Shown here: piece after piece, positions 10,790-21,941 of the stretch
Layout of the letters: the number at the start of each line of letters is the position of its first letter
How positions within the stretch are numbered: position 1 is the stretch's first letter
From: Annulohypoxylon bovei var. microspora
Lineage: Eukaryota; Ascomycota; Sordariomycetes; Xylariales; Hypoxylaceae
Assembly: GCA_022836615.1 (NCBI GenBank)
Contig: MU405212.1
Coordinates: 62,001-126,000, forward strand
Direction of reading: 5' to 3'
Length of the DNA stretch: 64,000 nt
Made by a program: the position numbers and the translations under genes
The notes under the pieces: model-generated
Told to the model about the DNA's origin: nothing
The model's input: the letters and a program-made list of their open reading frames with translations, nothing else
Database searches by the model: none

Positions 10790-12247
10790 TTGCGCAGCCT
10801 TATTGGTTTCGAGACTTGGGGCGTATTCGCTTGTCGAAGAACCTTCGGAACGATCGCAGCATGCTTTCTCAGAATCATGATGCGATTTCATGCCTTTTAG
10901 TTCCTACGAGTGTTTTCCTTTTATTTCTATTTCCTATGTTCTGCGTTCATACACAACTGAACGCTAGTGGCACATTTCGATTCGATTCACATATGGCAGG
11001 TCTCTCGGACAGCATCATCTCGAGCAGGGAATTTACACCATCGTATGACATCCTACGCCCGGTAGGCTACCGCCCCGCTCGGGCGCCTTGGACACATCAT
11101 GCTTATGGGTTTTGCGATATCAGCCACACTATCCTAATCCATTCGCCATCCTTTTCCTGATTCCAACTCGGTTCACTCATTTCAAAATCTCGAATTGGAT
11201 GGCGAAGATACCTAAGGCCGATCAAAAAGGAAGATACATAGTATTTCACTTGCCTTCTATAATAGTTGCATGAATGGTTTTCCCGATCTCAGCTGAAGTG
11301 AACATTCTGCAGAGGATAGCTACTTTGTGTTGGGAATCAACTGTTCAGGTTCGCATGGCACTTTCGAAGCCAACACAAAATTCGGAAAGGGGGCAGACTG
11401 ATCAGACGTGGCCAAAATCAGAAATGTTAATGTTTTGTTTTTGCGCTATCGACGAGAGGTCTTACATATGCTCCTTGTATTATGAAGAGTCTCATTATTT
11501 ACTCTCATTCGTTTAATCCACACGAAATTCTATGCTTCTACATTGGTGAACTCATCCAAGTTCCATGTAGAACCTTCAGAATACGCTGTGATATGTCTCG
11601 GTCCTGCTGTCATCCGCCAGGTGACGCTATTTCGAGACTATTATCTTTTTTCTTACCTTTTTTCCTTGACAGTTATCGTTCTTTTCATGTATCCTCTCCT
11701 AATAACCAGATATGCCGAGAACGAGTCAGCCGCAATCTCGGCGTCATTGTACGTATGTACATTTTTTTACTTCTAATAATACAAACTTGTCTGTTCCTTA
11801 CTCGCTGGTGCCCATCCTAATGACTTGGAATTGTGATATGTAAAGGCGGGACTCGACTATAAGCCCCGAGTACATTCTATAATTGCTTTATCTTACGTAG
11901 ACGTATACCGTCGCTACACATGTTGAGCTAGGTGGCATTCCCTATCAATAACCTCGCAAAATGGCAGTAGTCTTATATCAAGGATTCGCACTCGCACACA
12001 GACGGATATACTACGAGGAATTCTAGGCGCTTTATGTACTTTCTTTCTTCTCTACTCCGTTGAACCAAGTGCTATATACACTAACGATGCCACCATGTCA
12101 TGTCTGCGCCCAGTAACAAAGAAAAATCAACCCAGGCCATGAGAACCATATTCTCCCGGCCATATAGTAGCATCTGACTCGAAGCCCGCCCCTATTTTGA
12201 AGCTCGTGTTCTATTTATCTCGTTATGTTTGACCGGATATATGCCTC
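10790..12247. other. convergent intergenic region: 3' flanks of PUF and complex I genes
   Basis: No gene is supported. It must hold the 3' UTR of the PUF gene (plus) and that of the 78-kDa subunit (minus). TATATACA at 12073-12080 is UGUAUAUA on the minus strand, 168 nt past the complex I stop, a candidate PUF site. Confidence 0.45.
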
Positions 12248-14776
12248 TCACGAGCCGTATGCTACTTGGCCCATCGGCTTGTCTTCGGTTACGCCGGGGG
12301 CCAGTAAGTTGTTATCCGGGTTGCCAGTTGCTTTTGCGACTGAACACCTTGCCATCGTCGGCGAACTGCGTTGCGTGTTAGTCACAGTCATAAGAGATTG
12401 ATAGAGGAGAGGGGATAACTAACCTTCTAGAAATGACATCTGTGAAATAGAAATCATCGATAACCTTCTTCAGCGGCTCGTTCGTGGGCTTGGCGCTCTT
12501 GTTCTGATCTACTAATTGAACCTTGCTCAGCTGCTTCATTGATGTGGGCTCGATGATGTCATATGAAGCGAGCGCCGGGCTGATCTCAACCATCCTCTCT
12601 CTTAACTGGGCAACATCGTCGTATGGTAGAGGCGCTCCGAGGAATTCGCTAATTGCTCGGATGATCTTCCAATCTGTTCGGGCGACACCTGGTAGCGAGG
12701 TAGCGGCACGAGTCATCTGGGCACGACCTTCAGTGTTGACGTATGTACCAGCTTTCTCTGTGTAAGCGGCGCCGGGTAGCACGATGTCGGCGATCTGTGC
12801 GCCACGGTCACCGTGATGACCCTGGTAGACGACGAAAGCGTCCTTGGGGATATCAGCATCGGCAAATTCATCGGCACCGAGAAGCCAGATGAACTTAGGT
12901 TTGGTCTGGGCGACTTCAGGAGAAGGCGTTGTGAATCCAACCTCGAAAGCACCTGCTCTTGAAGCAGCCCTTTGTAGAATGTTGAATCCGTTGTGCTCCT
13001 CAGTCAAGAAGTTCGCAGCGTTCTTCTCAACGAAGGAACCGATAAGCTCGTAGAAAGCCTTAGCATCGGGATGATCCGTTACACCAGAGCCAACCACGAT
13101 CATTGGCTTCTTGGCTGACTGAAGTATCTTGCCGAAAGGACCGGCAAGAGCTTTCTTCAAGGCTGCGAGGTCTGAACCGAGGTGTTCAAATTCGAAGGTT
13201 GATTCGAACGATTCACCTACAAGACCAATTTCTAGATCTGACCTCAGCCACTGCTTTCGGATACGAGCGTTTAGACCGGCGGCTTCGTGTCTCGGGTTAG
13301 TGCCGACAAGGAGTAGGGCGTCAACATCTTCAACAGCAAGGATCTTGGAGTTGAAGAGATAGTTTGCTCGGACGTCGATGCCATGGGCAAGAGGTTGGCC
13401 TCCCAAGGGTGTGTCGATGGCCAAGTTGTCAGATCCGAGCTTGTTGGCTAGATCCTTCATGGCAACTAGAGACTCGACCTCGGTTAGCTCACCAGCGATG
13501 GCCTTGAACTCATTGGCCGCAGGCGCGAGCTGCTGGTAGGCGGCGGCAATTTCCGTCAATGCTTGCTCCCACGGTGCCGGTTCGAATTTGCCTTCCCGTC
13601 GTACTAGCGGCATAGTCAACCGCTGGGTCTTTAAGCCGTCGCAAGCGAATCGAGTTTTATCGTTGATCCATTCCTCGTTAACGTCATCGTTAAGTCGAGG
13701 GATAACACGCATGACCTCTAGACCACGTGAGTCGACACGGATGGCGGATCCTAGACCATCAAGTACATCAATTGACTCTGTCTTCTTCAGTTCCCATGGG
13801 CGAGCTCGGAAGGCGTAGGGCTTTGATGTGAGGGCACCGACGGGGCAAAGGTCGATGACGTTACCCGACATCTCGGAGTCCAGGTTCTGTTCTAAGTATG
13901 TGCCGATCTGGATGTCGTTTCCTCGTCCGAACGAACCCATCTCGGGGGCACCAGCTATATCGTTTGCGAATCGAATACATCTCGTACAGTGGATACATCG
14001 ATTCATCGAGGTCTTGATTAAGGGTCCAATATTTTTATCCTCCACTGCTCGCTTGCCACCTATCTCGTGGAATCTACCCCTATCGGCACCGTATCGCATA
14101 GATTGATCTTGGAGATCACATTCACCACCCTGATCACAGATAGGGCAGTCTAGCGGGTGATTCGCTAGGAGGAATTCCATCACTCCCTCTCGGGCTTTAT
14201 GCGTAAGTGGTGAATTCGTCTTGACCACCATGCCGGGTTGTACCGGCCATGCGCAAGAGGCGACGGGTTTCGGTGCTCGTTCGACTTCGACTAGACACAT
14301 ACGGCAGTTTCCGGCTATCATCAACTTCCTGCCATACCTTGTTAGCAAATGGAGTCGTTAGGGTGAATGATATAGGATCGGTCGTACTCATGATAACAAT
14401 ATCTATACAATATTAGTAGTGATTTCTTATCTTATAATATCTCAAATATTTGGGAGACTGACCTAGGGACGGTAGAACCGGCCTTTTCACAGGCTTGAAT
14501 TAAAGCTGAGCCGGCTGCGGGCTTAATTAGTAAAGGCGATCGATTACCCAGCAAGGTCCAGTAATAGGTCTATACCTTCAATAGACACCTTCTTTCCATC
14601 TATATGGATATTAGCAACCACCCTAGAACGTCTGGTTGCGGTTATAGAGCAATATGCTCACCAATTGTAAGCTCCACCTCTGCCGGTCGTTGGGGCGTCG
14701 CAGAAAAAGCTCTGGAGGATCTGGCGGCATGTCGGCCAGTCCGCCAAGCCGAACGAGCCAGAGATTGTCGGAGCAT
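12248..14776 (-). CDS. nuo78: NADH:ubiquinone oxidoreductase 78-kDa subunit (NDUFS1/NuoG), mitochondrial
   Basis: Six exons (14662-14776, 14576-14599, 14463-14514, 14388-14402, 12424-14328, 12248-12365) close to 742 aa, the family length. The first 38 residues are an Arg/Ser/Ala-rich presequence. Then come the [2Fe-2S] ferredoxin-like domain (RYCYHE, GNCRMC, SCAW), the HxxxC type cluster segment (HPLDCPICDQGGECDLQ), the CIHCTRC cluster motif and the molybdopterin-oxidoreductase-like domain. This is the largest peripheral-arm subunit of complex I, passing electrons from the FMN site toward quinone. The 15-nt fourth exon encodes the YCYH cluster-ligand segment. The C-terminal exon ends about QVAYGS. 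Confidence 0.95.
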
Positions 14777-15818
14777 CGTGTCGTCTCGACGGAATTAGGT
14801 GACGACGAAGGAAGGGAAGAGTAGGACTCAGGATAGAGGGCGGGGGTGGTCAATTGGGAGATCCGTTCAAAGTGTTGACGTCTTTCTTGTGAGGTGCTTG
14901 GTCGGGAATAATTGGGTGTTCTCCAAATAGCGCTAGTGCCATTAATCGCGATTATTTCAGCCTCTCTTTGATTGGCCATAGCTATCTATGGATATTCCGG
15001 CCCGATTTTTAAGGCATGAATTGAGGTCACACACAAATACCTACGTATTTCTTAGTAATAGCCTCAATCTGCTCAATCCCGGGCTCTGCGAACTTAGTAA
15101 GACGCTTTGACCAGATGGTGAGTGGGGCACCAAGCTCCCTGTATTTGCTTAATTCGAAAATTTTGCAACCCGGTTCTTCTCTTCCTTCTTTCCTTTTCCT
15201 CATTAAATTGTATATGGGCATATTTTATCGTAGGTGAGCTTGAGCAAGCATCTAGATTTCCTAGATGCTTGCTATACTCGAGTCTTCCTCTATCTTATGC
15301 TCTAGAGAAAATTATTGACGCCGATTATGGAAGCATGTGAGAGTTCTTGAATCTCAAGGATCGCTGCCTCTTACCGCCGGTCGTTACATTCAAATACTAG
15401 ACTTACACATAGACACGAGTTGGGATTTGAGGAAATATCTTTAATGTTATATATTTGATATTGATGTTTTATATTATATTGTTAACCTGTTCTTGATATT
15501 GTCAACGCTATCGAGTGAAAATCATTGACAATACGGAGCCAAGGCCTGTTGGTCAAAAGCCCTGTCTGATTTTAAACCACCCATGGAAGCCATGTGCGAG
15601 AAACGGCCATAGCGCCTAGGAATATTTTTGCTTTTTTTTCCTAGGCTTTTCTCAGCGACGCGTCGCGTGACAATCGTCCTCTGAACCTACCGAATACATT
15701 ATTAAATTCCTTCGTTTTGTGATCAATTCCCCCCGACTACAACTCTTTTTGATTGTTACTCCTAGATTGACCCCCCGCGACATCTTACGTGGCTTCAATT
15801 CCGCTTTTGCTAGACCAA
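14777..15818. other. divergent promoter region, complex I subunit / 2EXR protein
   Basis: No gene supported. A 13-bp perfect inverted repeat with a 5-nt spacer (AGCAAGCATCTAG / CTAGATGCTTGCT) lies at 15243-15273. The remainder shows AT-rich stretches near 15430-15490 and a T-run near 15633, without further structure. Confidence 0.45.
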
Positions 15819-17252
15819 ATGGACGACGAAAATGATCAATATGGCGGGTACCGGTCTGGTCCCAACTGCCAACGAGTTGATCTGTCTCGAGTTACTACCA
15901 GAGAACTGGTTTACCACGTCGCCGCTTCTATCGCCGGCCTTCGCGATGACTTTCCCGACAGATTTGAGCAGCTGGAGCAAGTTGTACAAGGAGAATCTAA
16001 CGACTGGAAAGAGATCTTGGAAGATATCGGGACTAATCTCGAATCCCTACAGCAAGCCCTTGATGATTGTTACGAAGGCGTGGAAGGCGAGGAGGGAGTC
16101 AAGGCACTTCTGCGCGAAGTTGAGGACCATATCACCAGCGTAGAAGTTGGACAAAATCGCCTCGCTGACAAATTCAAACGTGAGATGGACGGTGCTAGTG
16201 GCCGAATTGATGTACTAAACACTCAATCGAAAGTTCTGCGCGCTGAGATTCAAGCGTTACGTAGAACCATCAATGATAGGCCTCAATTTCCTCAATTCAG
16301 GAGACTACCAGCCGAAATCCGACTCATGATTTGGGACTTGGCTCTTCCTCGTCGGATGGTTTGCGTTAGGGGATATCGTTACAATGATGAACAAATCATC
16401 TACGCCCAATATCGATTCATATCGAAATCGCTACCACCCTCGGTGGCCCACGTCTGCCGAGAGTCTCGGGGTGTGGCATGTCAGAGCGGCAGGCTCGTGT
16501 CAATTAGAAACATCAAGGCGCTCCCGTCCAGAAGCCCGCCATCCTACCCTACCAAGATATCATGGGCATGGTTCGATTCAAGCAGAGATAGTCTCTATCT
16601 ACAGCCTAACACGAATCGATTCTTTGGCCTCGAGGCTATAGCAGACCTTACCAGCCGCGCGCAACACGTCACCCTAGATTATGGTCCATTCAGAGGCTAT
16701 GATACTCACATTTACAGATACATGGATCATTTGTTTAGCCCATTCTATTTCCCACAGTTGAAGGCTATTGATATTGCAGGGGACCAACTCACACAATCTG
16801 AGCGAAGCGACCCAGTTCTGGAGACCCGATTATTTGGATATGGTGGTGACTACCCCCTTTCTATAGCTAAGGATGACCAATCTACCAAAACTGCTCTGGT
16901 GAAGAGGATGAAGACAAACCATTCATCGGATGATGTCGACCGCATCGAGAAATTCTTGGCCGGTCTACATAGGAGTAGGTTCACCCTAGATAAGCTTCAC
17001 TGCGATGATCAAGTTTGGAGCGATCATATCAGACAATGGCATGATAGGTGGTCTATGACCCAATACCAGTGGGACGCCTTAGGCGGTAAGGACGAGAACA
17101 AAGAATTGGCAACAGTCAATGGAAAGAAAAAACCCGGCCTGACGGTTAAGTGGCTTCGCATGATGGAGCATAGGAGGCCGATTATTCGGCGTGTAATTAT
17201 GCTTCACCTGGGTACAAAGATCTCAGGATTGGACCCTGCACTCACTGGCTAA
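15819..17252 (+). CDS. coiled-coil plus 2EXR-domain protein
   Basis: Single exon of 477 aa from the first ATG (MDDENDQYGG). The first ~150 residues are charged and heptad-like, predicted coiled coil (LEQVVQ..., LESLQQALDD..., ADKFKREMDG). At ~161-185 comes FRRLPAEIRLMIWDLALPRR, the opening of the 2EXR family, an F-box-like domain expanded in Pezizomycotina and of unknown biochemical role. No catalytic motif is visible in the C-terminal half. An upstream in-frame extension would need a GTG start, so I use the ATG. Confidence 0.75.
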   Translation: MDDENDQYGGYRSGPNCQRVDLSRVTTRELVYHVAASIAGLRDDFPDRFEQLEQVVQGESNDWKEILEDIGTNLESLQQALDDCYEGVEGEEGVKALLREVEDHITSVEVGQNRLADKFKREMDGASGRIDVLNTQSKVLRAEIQALRRTINDRPQFPQFRRLPAEIRLMIWDLALPRRMVCVRGYRYNDEQIIYAQYRFISKSLPPSVAHVCRESRGVACQSGRLVSIRNIKALPSRSPPSYPTKISWAWFDSSRDSLYLQPNTNRFFGLEAIADLTSRAQHVTLDYGPFRGYDTHIYRYMDHLFSPFYFPQLKAIDIAGDQLTQSERSDPVLETRLFGYGGDYPLSIAKDDQSTKTALVKRMKTNHSSDDVDRIEKFLAGLHRSRFTLDKLHCDDQVWSDHIRQWHDRWSMTQYQWDALGGKDENKELATVNGKKKPGLTVKWLRMMEHRRPIIRRVIMLHLGTKISGLDPALTG

Positions 17253-18000
17253 CAAAGAGGCGATACCTAGGTGTAGGTATATTTTTCGCTTTTCTAGTGT
17301 CTCGTGTTAGTAGGCACTTTCGGGGGGCTACTGTACTAGGTTTACATGACGGATAATGGGAGTCACGACATTAGTACTTGATGAGACGTTTGAGGCTTAT
17401 GGGTATCTCGGATGCTCGCGTGGTACCTACAACAGAAAGCTAGGTTATAGTATCAAGCTTCTCCTTTGGATTGGAACTCGGTTATCTTTAATTTCGATTC
17501 ACATGTATACCCCTAATTAGTTCATATTTTAATATTCAAAACTACACTCCACTGATTACCTGAGTATATTTAGTATGGTGACTTACAGTAGTTATATGTT
17601 AGGCTTATTATTGGTATATATCTGGTTCTGTCTCACATTGAATATCTAGAAGTCCATACATACAACTTGGCCATGTAATTGCTAGATGGAGTACTTAGCA
17701 TATTATACGGGAGGAAGGTGCTATTGCATTATGCGGGGTCTAAGTATGAGATCTTGCCCAATACCTAGAAGCTCTTCGAGCTTGAACCTTTCCTAATACA
17801 ACATCAATATCAATTTGCTGTTTTCTTCGTTCTCCGACTTACAAATCAGGGTGCTCCGTATGTGCACACAGTGTGTACAACCTCGCCGCTCCAGCCAATC
17901 AAGCTAATACGTTTTCCAATCCCCGTCTAGGTGCTAGTGCAAGCAACCGATATAGACACCAATAAGAGCCCGACAGACATCTAGCAGCATCCGTGTTCCT
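17253..18000. other. intergenic, no supported gene
   Basis: AT-rich 3' flank of the 2EXR gene and 5' flank of the tRNA. I see no domain-bearing frame or repeat. Confidence 0.5.
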
Positions 18001-18089
18001 GGTTTGGTGGTCTAGTGGTATGATTCTCGCTTAGGGAAAACCTAAAGCTGATATGCGAGAGGTCCCGGGTTCAATCCCCGGCCAAACCC
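18001..18089 (+). tRNA. tRNA-Pro (anticodon AGG) with a 17-nt intron
   Basis: GGTTTGG at the 5' end pairs with CCAAACC at 18082-18088, followed by discriminator C. The anticodon stem CTCGC/GCGAG encloses TTAGGG and T, giving anticodon AGG; a 17-nt intron (AAAACCTAAAGCTGATA) interrupts the loop one base 3' of the anticodon, the standard nuclear tRNA intron site. The T arm is CCGGG-TTCAATC-CCCGG. A T-rich stretch follows as the Pol III terminator. Confidence 0.93.
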
Positions 18090-19232
18090 TTCTGTTTTTG
18101 CTGATTTATCTGAGCGATAGATACAGTTGATAATTTTTTTGAGTTAATGTTAGGTTGGGATGTTCTCAGTCAAATTTCGTGGGAAGCACGACCTAAACGT
18201 TCATTTTTGTATATTCCAATGTTACACAAAGCCCTTATCCTAAAAATAGGCTACAAAAGGTACTACTTACCTTTATGTAGTGAACTTTTTCTTCTTCTAG
18301 ATAGTTAGGCGCTAAATTAGAAAGGAACCAAACACTTTAGAGCTTCGCGATACTCTGGGGAATATCTGATGAGCTCACTGACCTCACCTTTAGGCATTGA
18401 CGTGATTCAATCCCTTGGTTTCTAATTTTCCCGATATCCCGGTTGAGTCCATACAGCTTTTCAAGGTTATGTAACACACCCAGGCTGCCAAATTTTCACA
18501 TGAGTGGTAACTAATCTTACCGGCAGGATTCATCAATAATTTGGCGTCTCATTTCGGCGCTGGCCAATTCGTGGGAGCGTGAGTGGGCCGCCCAGCCAAT
18601 ACTACCGGGGTCGGGAAGTCCTGAAATACATGGGCATGTTTAATAAGGCAAAGACTCTCGTTGCACATCTGCACATTCAAGAATAAATTTTACAATTCCT
18701 CAAGTCGAAGTAGATCGTTTGCCCTTCAGGTTAAACTACTGAATAACTCTACTTATGAACACTTTAGATCGCGATGGGGATATATCTAAGGATCCGTATA
18801 CCTTAGGTAATATATCGAAGTTGTACTGAAAGGCATCATTGACTTCATTCAGTCCGTCTTACAACACACCCATGCGGCTGCGAAAAATAAAAACTAACAG
18901 CCAAGACTTTTACCGTCTCGTCTAGCTCCTGCACCCGGGAGAGCTTAGCGACGTTGCAATCCCGACACCCCTGACTGAATAAGGCCTAGGCTAGGCTCTG
19001 TAAGTCCTAACGTATCACAGTCAGACCGTTGCCGGTCCTATTAGGGGGCGTCTTACCTTCCTATAAAAAGAAGCGCGAGCCCTCAGGATCTCACGACGAT
19101 GTTGATCTTCTTAGTTCGCGTGCGCAAGTCAAGACGACGGTACACATCCCTCTCACTACCGAATCCGCATTAAGATCGTCTCGATCTCTCCAACTGACTA
19201 CATTCTTTAACCAAAACCCAATCACCAACATT
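18090..19232. other. intergenic, no supported gene
   Basis: Contains the promoter and leader of the GPI-protein gene. An in-frame upstream extension of that gene begins only at a position before a likely leader, and I do not use it. No repeats recognised. Confidence 0.5.
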
Positions 19233-19982
19233 ATGTATACCAAGGCCATCCTAATCGCCGCCCTAGGCGCCACCGCCTCCGCGCAGATGCCCGCCCTGCG
19301 CGCGCGCGCGACCCGCACGCTCGAGACCGCGGAGCCGGAGCTCACGGAGTCGACGTCGCCCGAGTGCGAGTCGCGCATCGAGTCCTGGACGGCGGCCTTC
19401 CCGACGCCGGCCCCCGCGCTCGAGGACGCGCTCGAGAACGCGGATGACTCGGAGTCGGGGCTCGCCGCCTCGGGCATCGACGGCCTGTGCGAGTTCGCCT
19501 CCGACCTGCCCGTCAGCGCCGCCGCCGCCTTCACCAGCTTCAACCTCGACATGTACTCGTACCTGTCCGACCAGAGCTCCAACCTGCTTGCCCTCGCCAC
19601 CAGCTGCTCCAACGACATGGGCGCCGACCCCTCCGTCATCACCAGCCAGCTCGACGAGCTGCTGACGGTGTACTCGAGCTTTTCGGCCGGCGCTTGCAAG
19701 GACGTTACGGCGACGGGCTCGGCTACCTCGTCCGCGAGCAAGTCGACTATCGCGAGCTCTACTTCCACCAGCGGATCCTTGGCTACTGCAACTTCTGCGA
19801 CTTCTGGCAGCAGCAGCAGTAGCGGCGGATCTTCGGAGACCAGCTCCACCACCAGTTCGGGAAGCACCGCAAATGCATCTTCGTCATCGACGGTGTCTCA
19901 GAACGCCGGACCAAGGGAGACCGGCATGTTCGCCGCGGCTGCCCTGGCCATGGGTGTTCTTGGCGCCGCTGTCGTGTTGTAA
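19233..19982 (+). CDS. Ser-rich GPI-anchored cell-wall or surface protein, function unknown
   Basis: Single exon, 249 aa, starting MYTKAILIAALGATASAQ, a clear signal peptide with cleavage near ASA-Q. The mature part (~20-160) has a few Cys (EC, LCEF, SCS, AC) and is acidic. Residues ~160-225 are a Ser/Thr/Gly tract of the kind that is O-mannosylated, followed by a C-terminal hydrophobic tail (MFAAAALAMGVLGAAVVL) without a charged end, fitting a GPI-attachment signal. Codons are strongly GC-ended, in contrast to the AT-rich flanks, which suggests high expression. No enzyme motif. Confidence 0.78.
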   Translation: MYTKAILIAALGATASAQMPALRARATRTLETAEPELTESTSPECESRIESWTAAFPTPAPALEDALENADDSESGLAASGIDGLCEFASDLPVSAAAAFTSFNLDMYSYLSDQSSNLLALATSCSNDMGADPSVITSQLDELLTVYSSFSAGACKDVTATGSATSSASKSTIASSTSTSGSLATATSATSGSSSSSGGSSETSSTTSSGSTANASSSSTVSQNAGPRETGMFAAAALAMGVLGAAVVL

Positions 19983-21941
19983 GAAAGTTACACAAATAAA
20001 TAAAAACCGCTATACAATAATTAGTAGTAGAATGCAAGAGAATTTTGTGTTGCGCTCCGTGAGGCTCCGGCCACGTCTTCGTGACTTGATGTTTTCTCCT
20101 AATTACATTTCACGTTCGCAGTTTCACTTCCACTCGGTGCTTCCTAATGCGAAGCACTGCCATTCTAGTTTAACGGAAACGTGAGTTTATTATGGTTACT
20201 TCTACGGTATATGTCTATTAAGCATGTGGTCCAATTCCTCGACCGGGTAGTTCAAATACGGGATCTGTTCGCGCATTGTAGTCTACCACAGCTCTAAAGC
20301 GTAAGCGTTACGATTGCGTTCGGCAGCACATATGTGTCTGTAGGCATCAGGTAAGATTGGGGTAATTCACAAGGAATACGTAGATAGATTTACATACCTG
20401 CGTGCTACTAGGTTGAAGAGCACTAGACTGGAGAATGGTAGCAGGTGTCGTTTAATGGTAAGTCGTCCATGGTCATCTGACAGGTTGAAGCCTTCGGGTC
20501 TTCCGATATGCTTTTACGTACTTCGTATTGTGCATTGGATGTTTGGCTGCAGCGTAAGACCAGCGATAATGAATCGAAATAAATTAAAGGAAATTTCTAA
20601 TTGCGAGTGGTGAGGATATATATAATACGTAGCGAAAATGGTCTCTATGGAGGTTGGATTAAGTAGGAGGTATAGAAATAGGACTAATTAGAGTATGCTG
20701 CTCAATGTTATATAGTAAAAAACAGCATTATGCTTGTCGTGACTCATTTATAACAGCGATATATTTGCTAGATGGTAATATATACGTATTAATGAGGTTG
20801 TCTCTTACATAGTGCAAACTGTATGTTGTTTCCTAGATAAAGTATAAGCATGGAGGTGATAAATAATAGGGGAAGGTAAAATACCAAGAGCACTACAGCG
20901 CCCCCCTTACGAATATTCATTGACAGTATAACATAAAAACAAGATCAAAACTAGTAAGATATTGTTTTTTTGGACTCTAAACAGGTATAGGCATCATTTT
21001 GACTACTATTTCAATCAAAATACCAATACGCTTTGAAAGGGGCTAGATAGCACGATAGTCAGGGGGGTTTCTCAAAGACTGGTAACTAATTGATGTTCAA
21101 ACATGGGGGATACGCGTTTTATCATGAAAAAAAACTGTCCTTAGATTTAATTATAACAATAATATACTTTTATAATTAGAATTAGACGTAAAACTATCTA
21201 GATACCCTAGTAGGTAGATGGTATCCAAAGCCTTTCGCTTGGTGGCTGTGCCGTATAATATAATATGTTGCAATATTCCAATGAAATGTTACAATGCAAG
21301 TACATCTTAGCTGGAGATTAATAGTTCGCGTATGTTTGGTATTTAGGATAGGCACTTGTCAAGGGTGTTGCTGACTTTGCACTTGGAGGCGAAGTCTTAA
21401 TGGAGGAATATGAACCGGTGAGAATACAGATTATCTGACGTAGCAGACGTAACCAAACCCAATCACAACCATCTCAAGGTTTGTTCCTTCAATTTAGATA
21501 ATCTTATTGGTGTTCCTTTACATTCATTGCATGCTTGGATTGCATGCAGCCCTCTGCGATTTTGTTACACGGTATAGTCCCTACCTAGGTAAACGACCCT
21601 CCTGGTCAAAAGTCCACAAGATTGACATTGCAATGAGCAGAACCTCGTCGAAATTATGAGCTATGTTGTGACGTCAATTCTTATGGAAGAATTACCACAG
21701 CCACGATAGCGATCGACAATAACTAGTATGAACTTCATTGGTACTGAGTACGGTGTAGCCTGTCTCCCATCAGAGTCCATCAGAGTCCTCTAGATGAGCC
21801 TTCCACGGATTTTCAGCTAGTTGATCATACACCTCGACTGAAGGAATATAAATAAACAGTATGGAACGCTCCTACTTTAAACGAAGCCAAGACTTGAAAC
21901 CTTCAATTATCTGATGGGCTATCTCTCCCTAGTTCTATGCT
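19983..21941. other. 2-kb AT-rich intergenic region
   Basis: No coding frame with recognisable content. The final few hundred bases should carry the arylsulfatase promoter. Confidence 0.5.
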
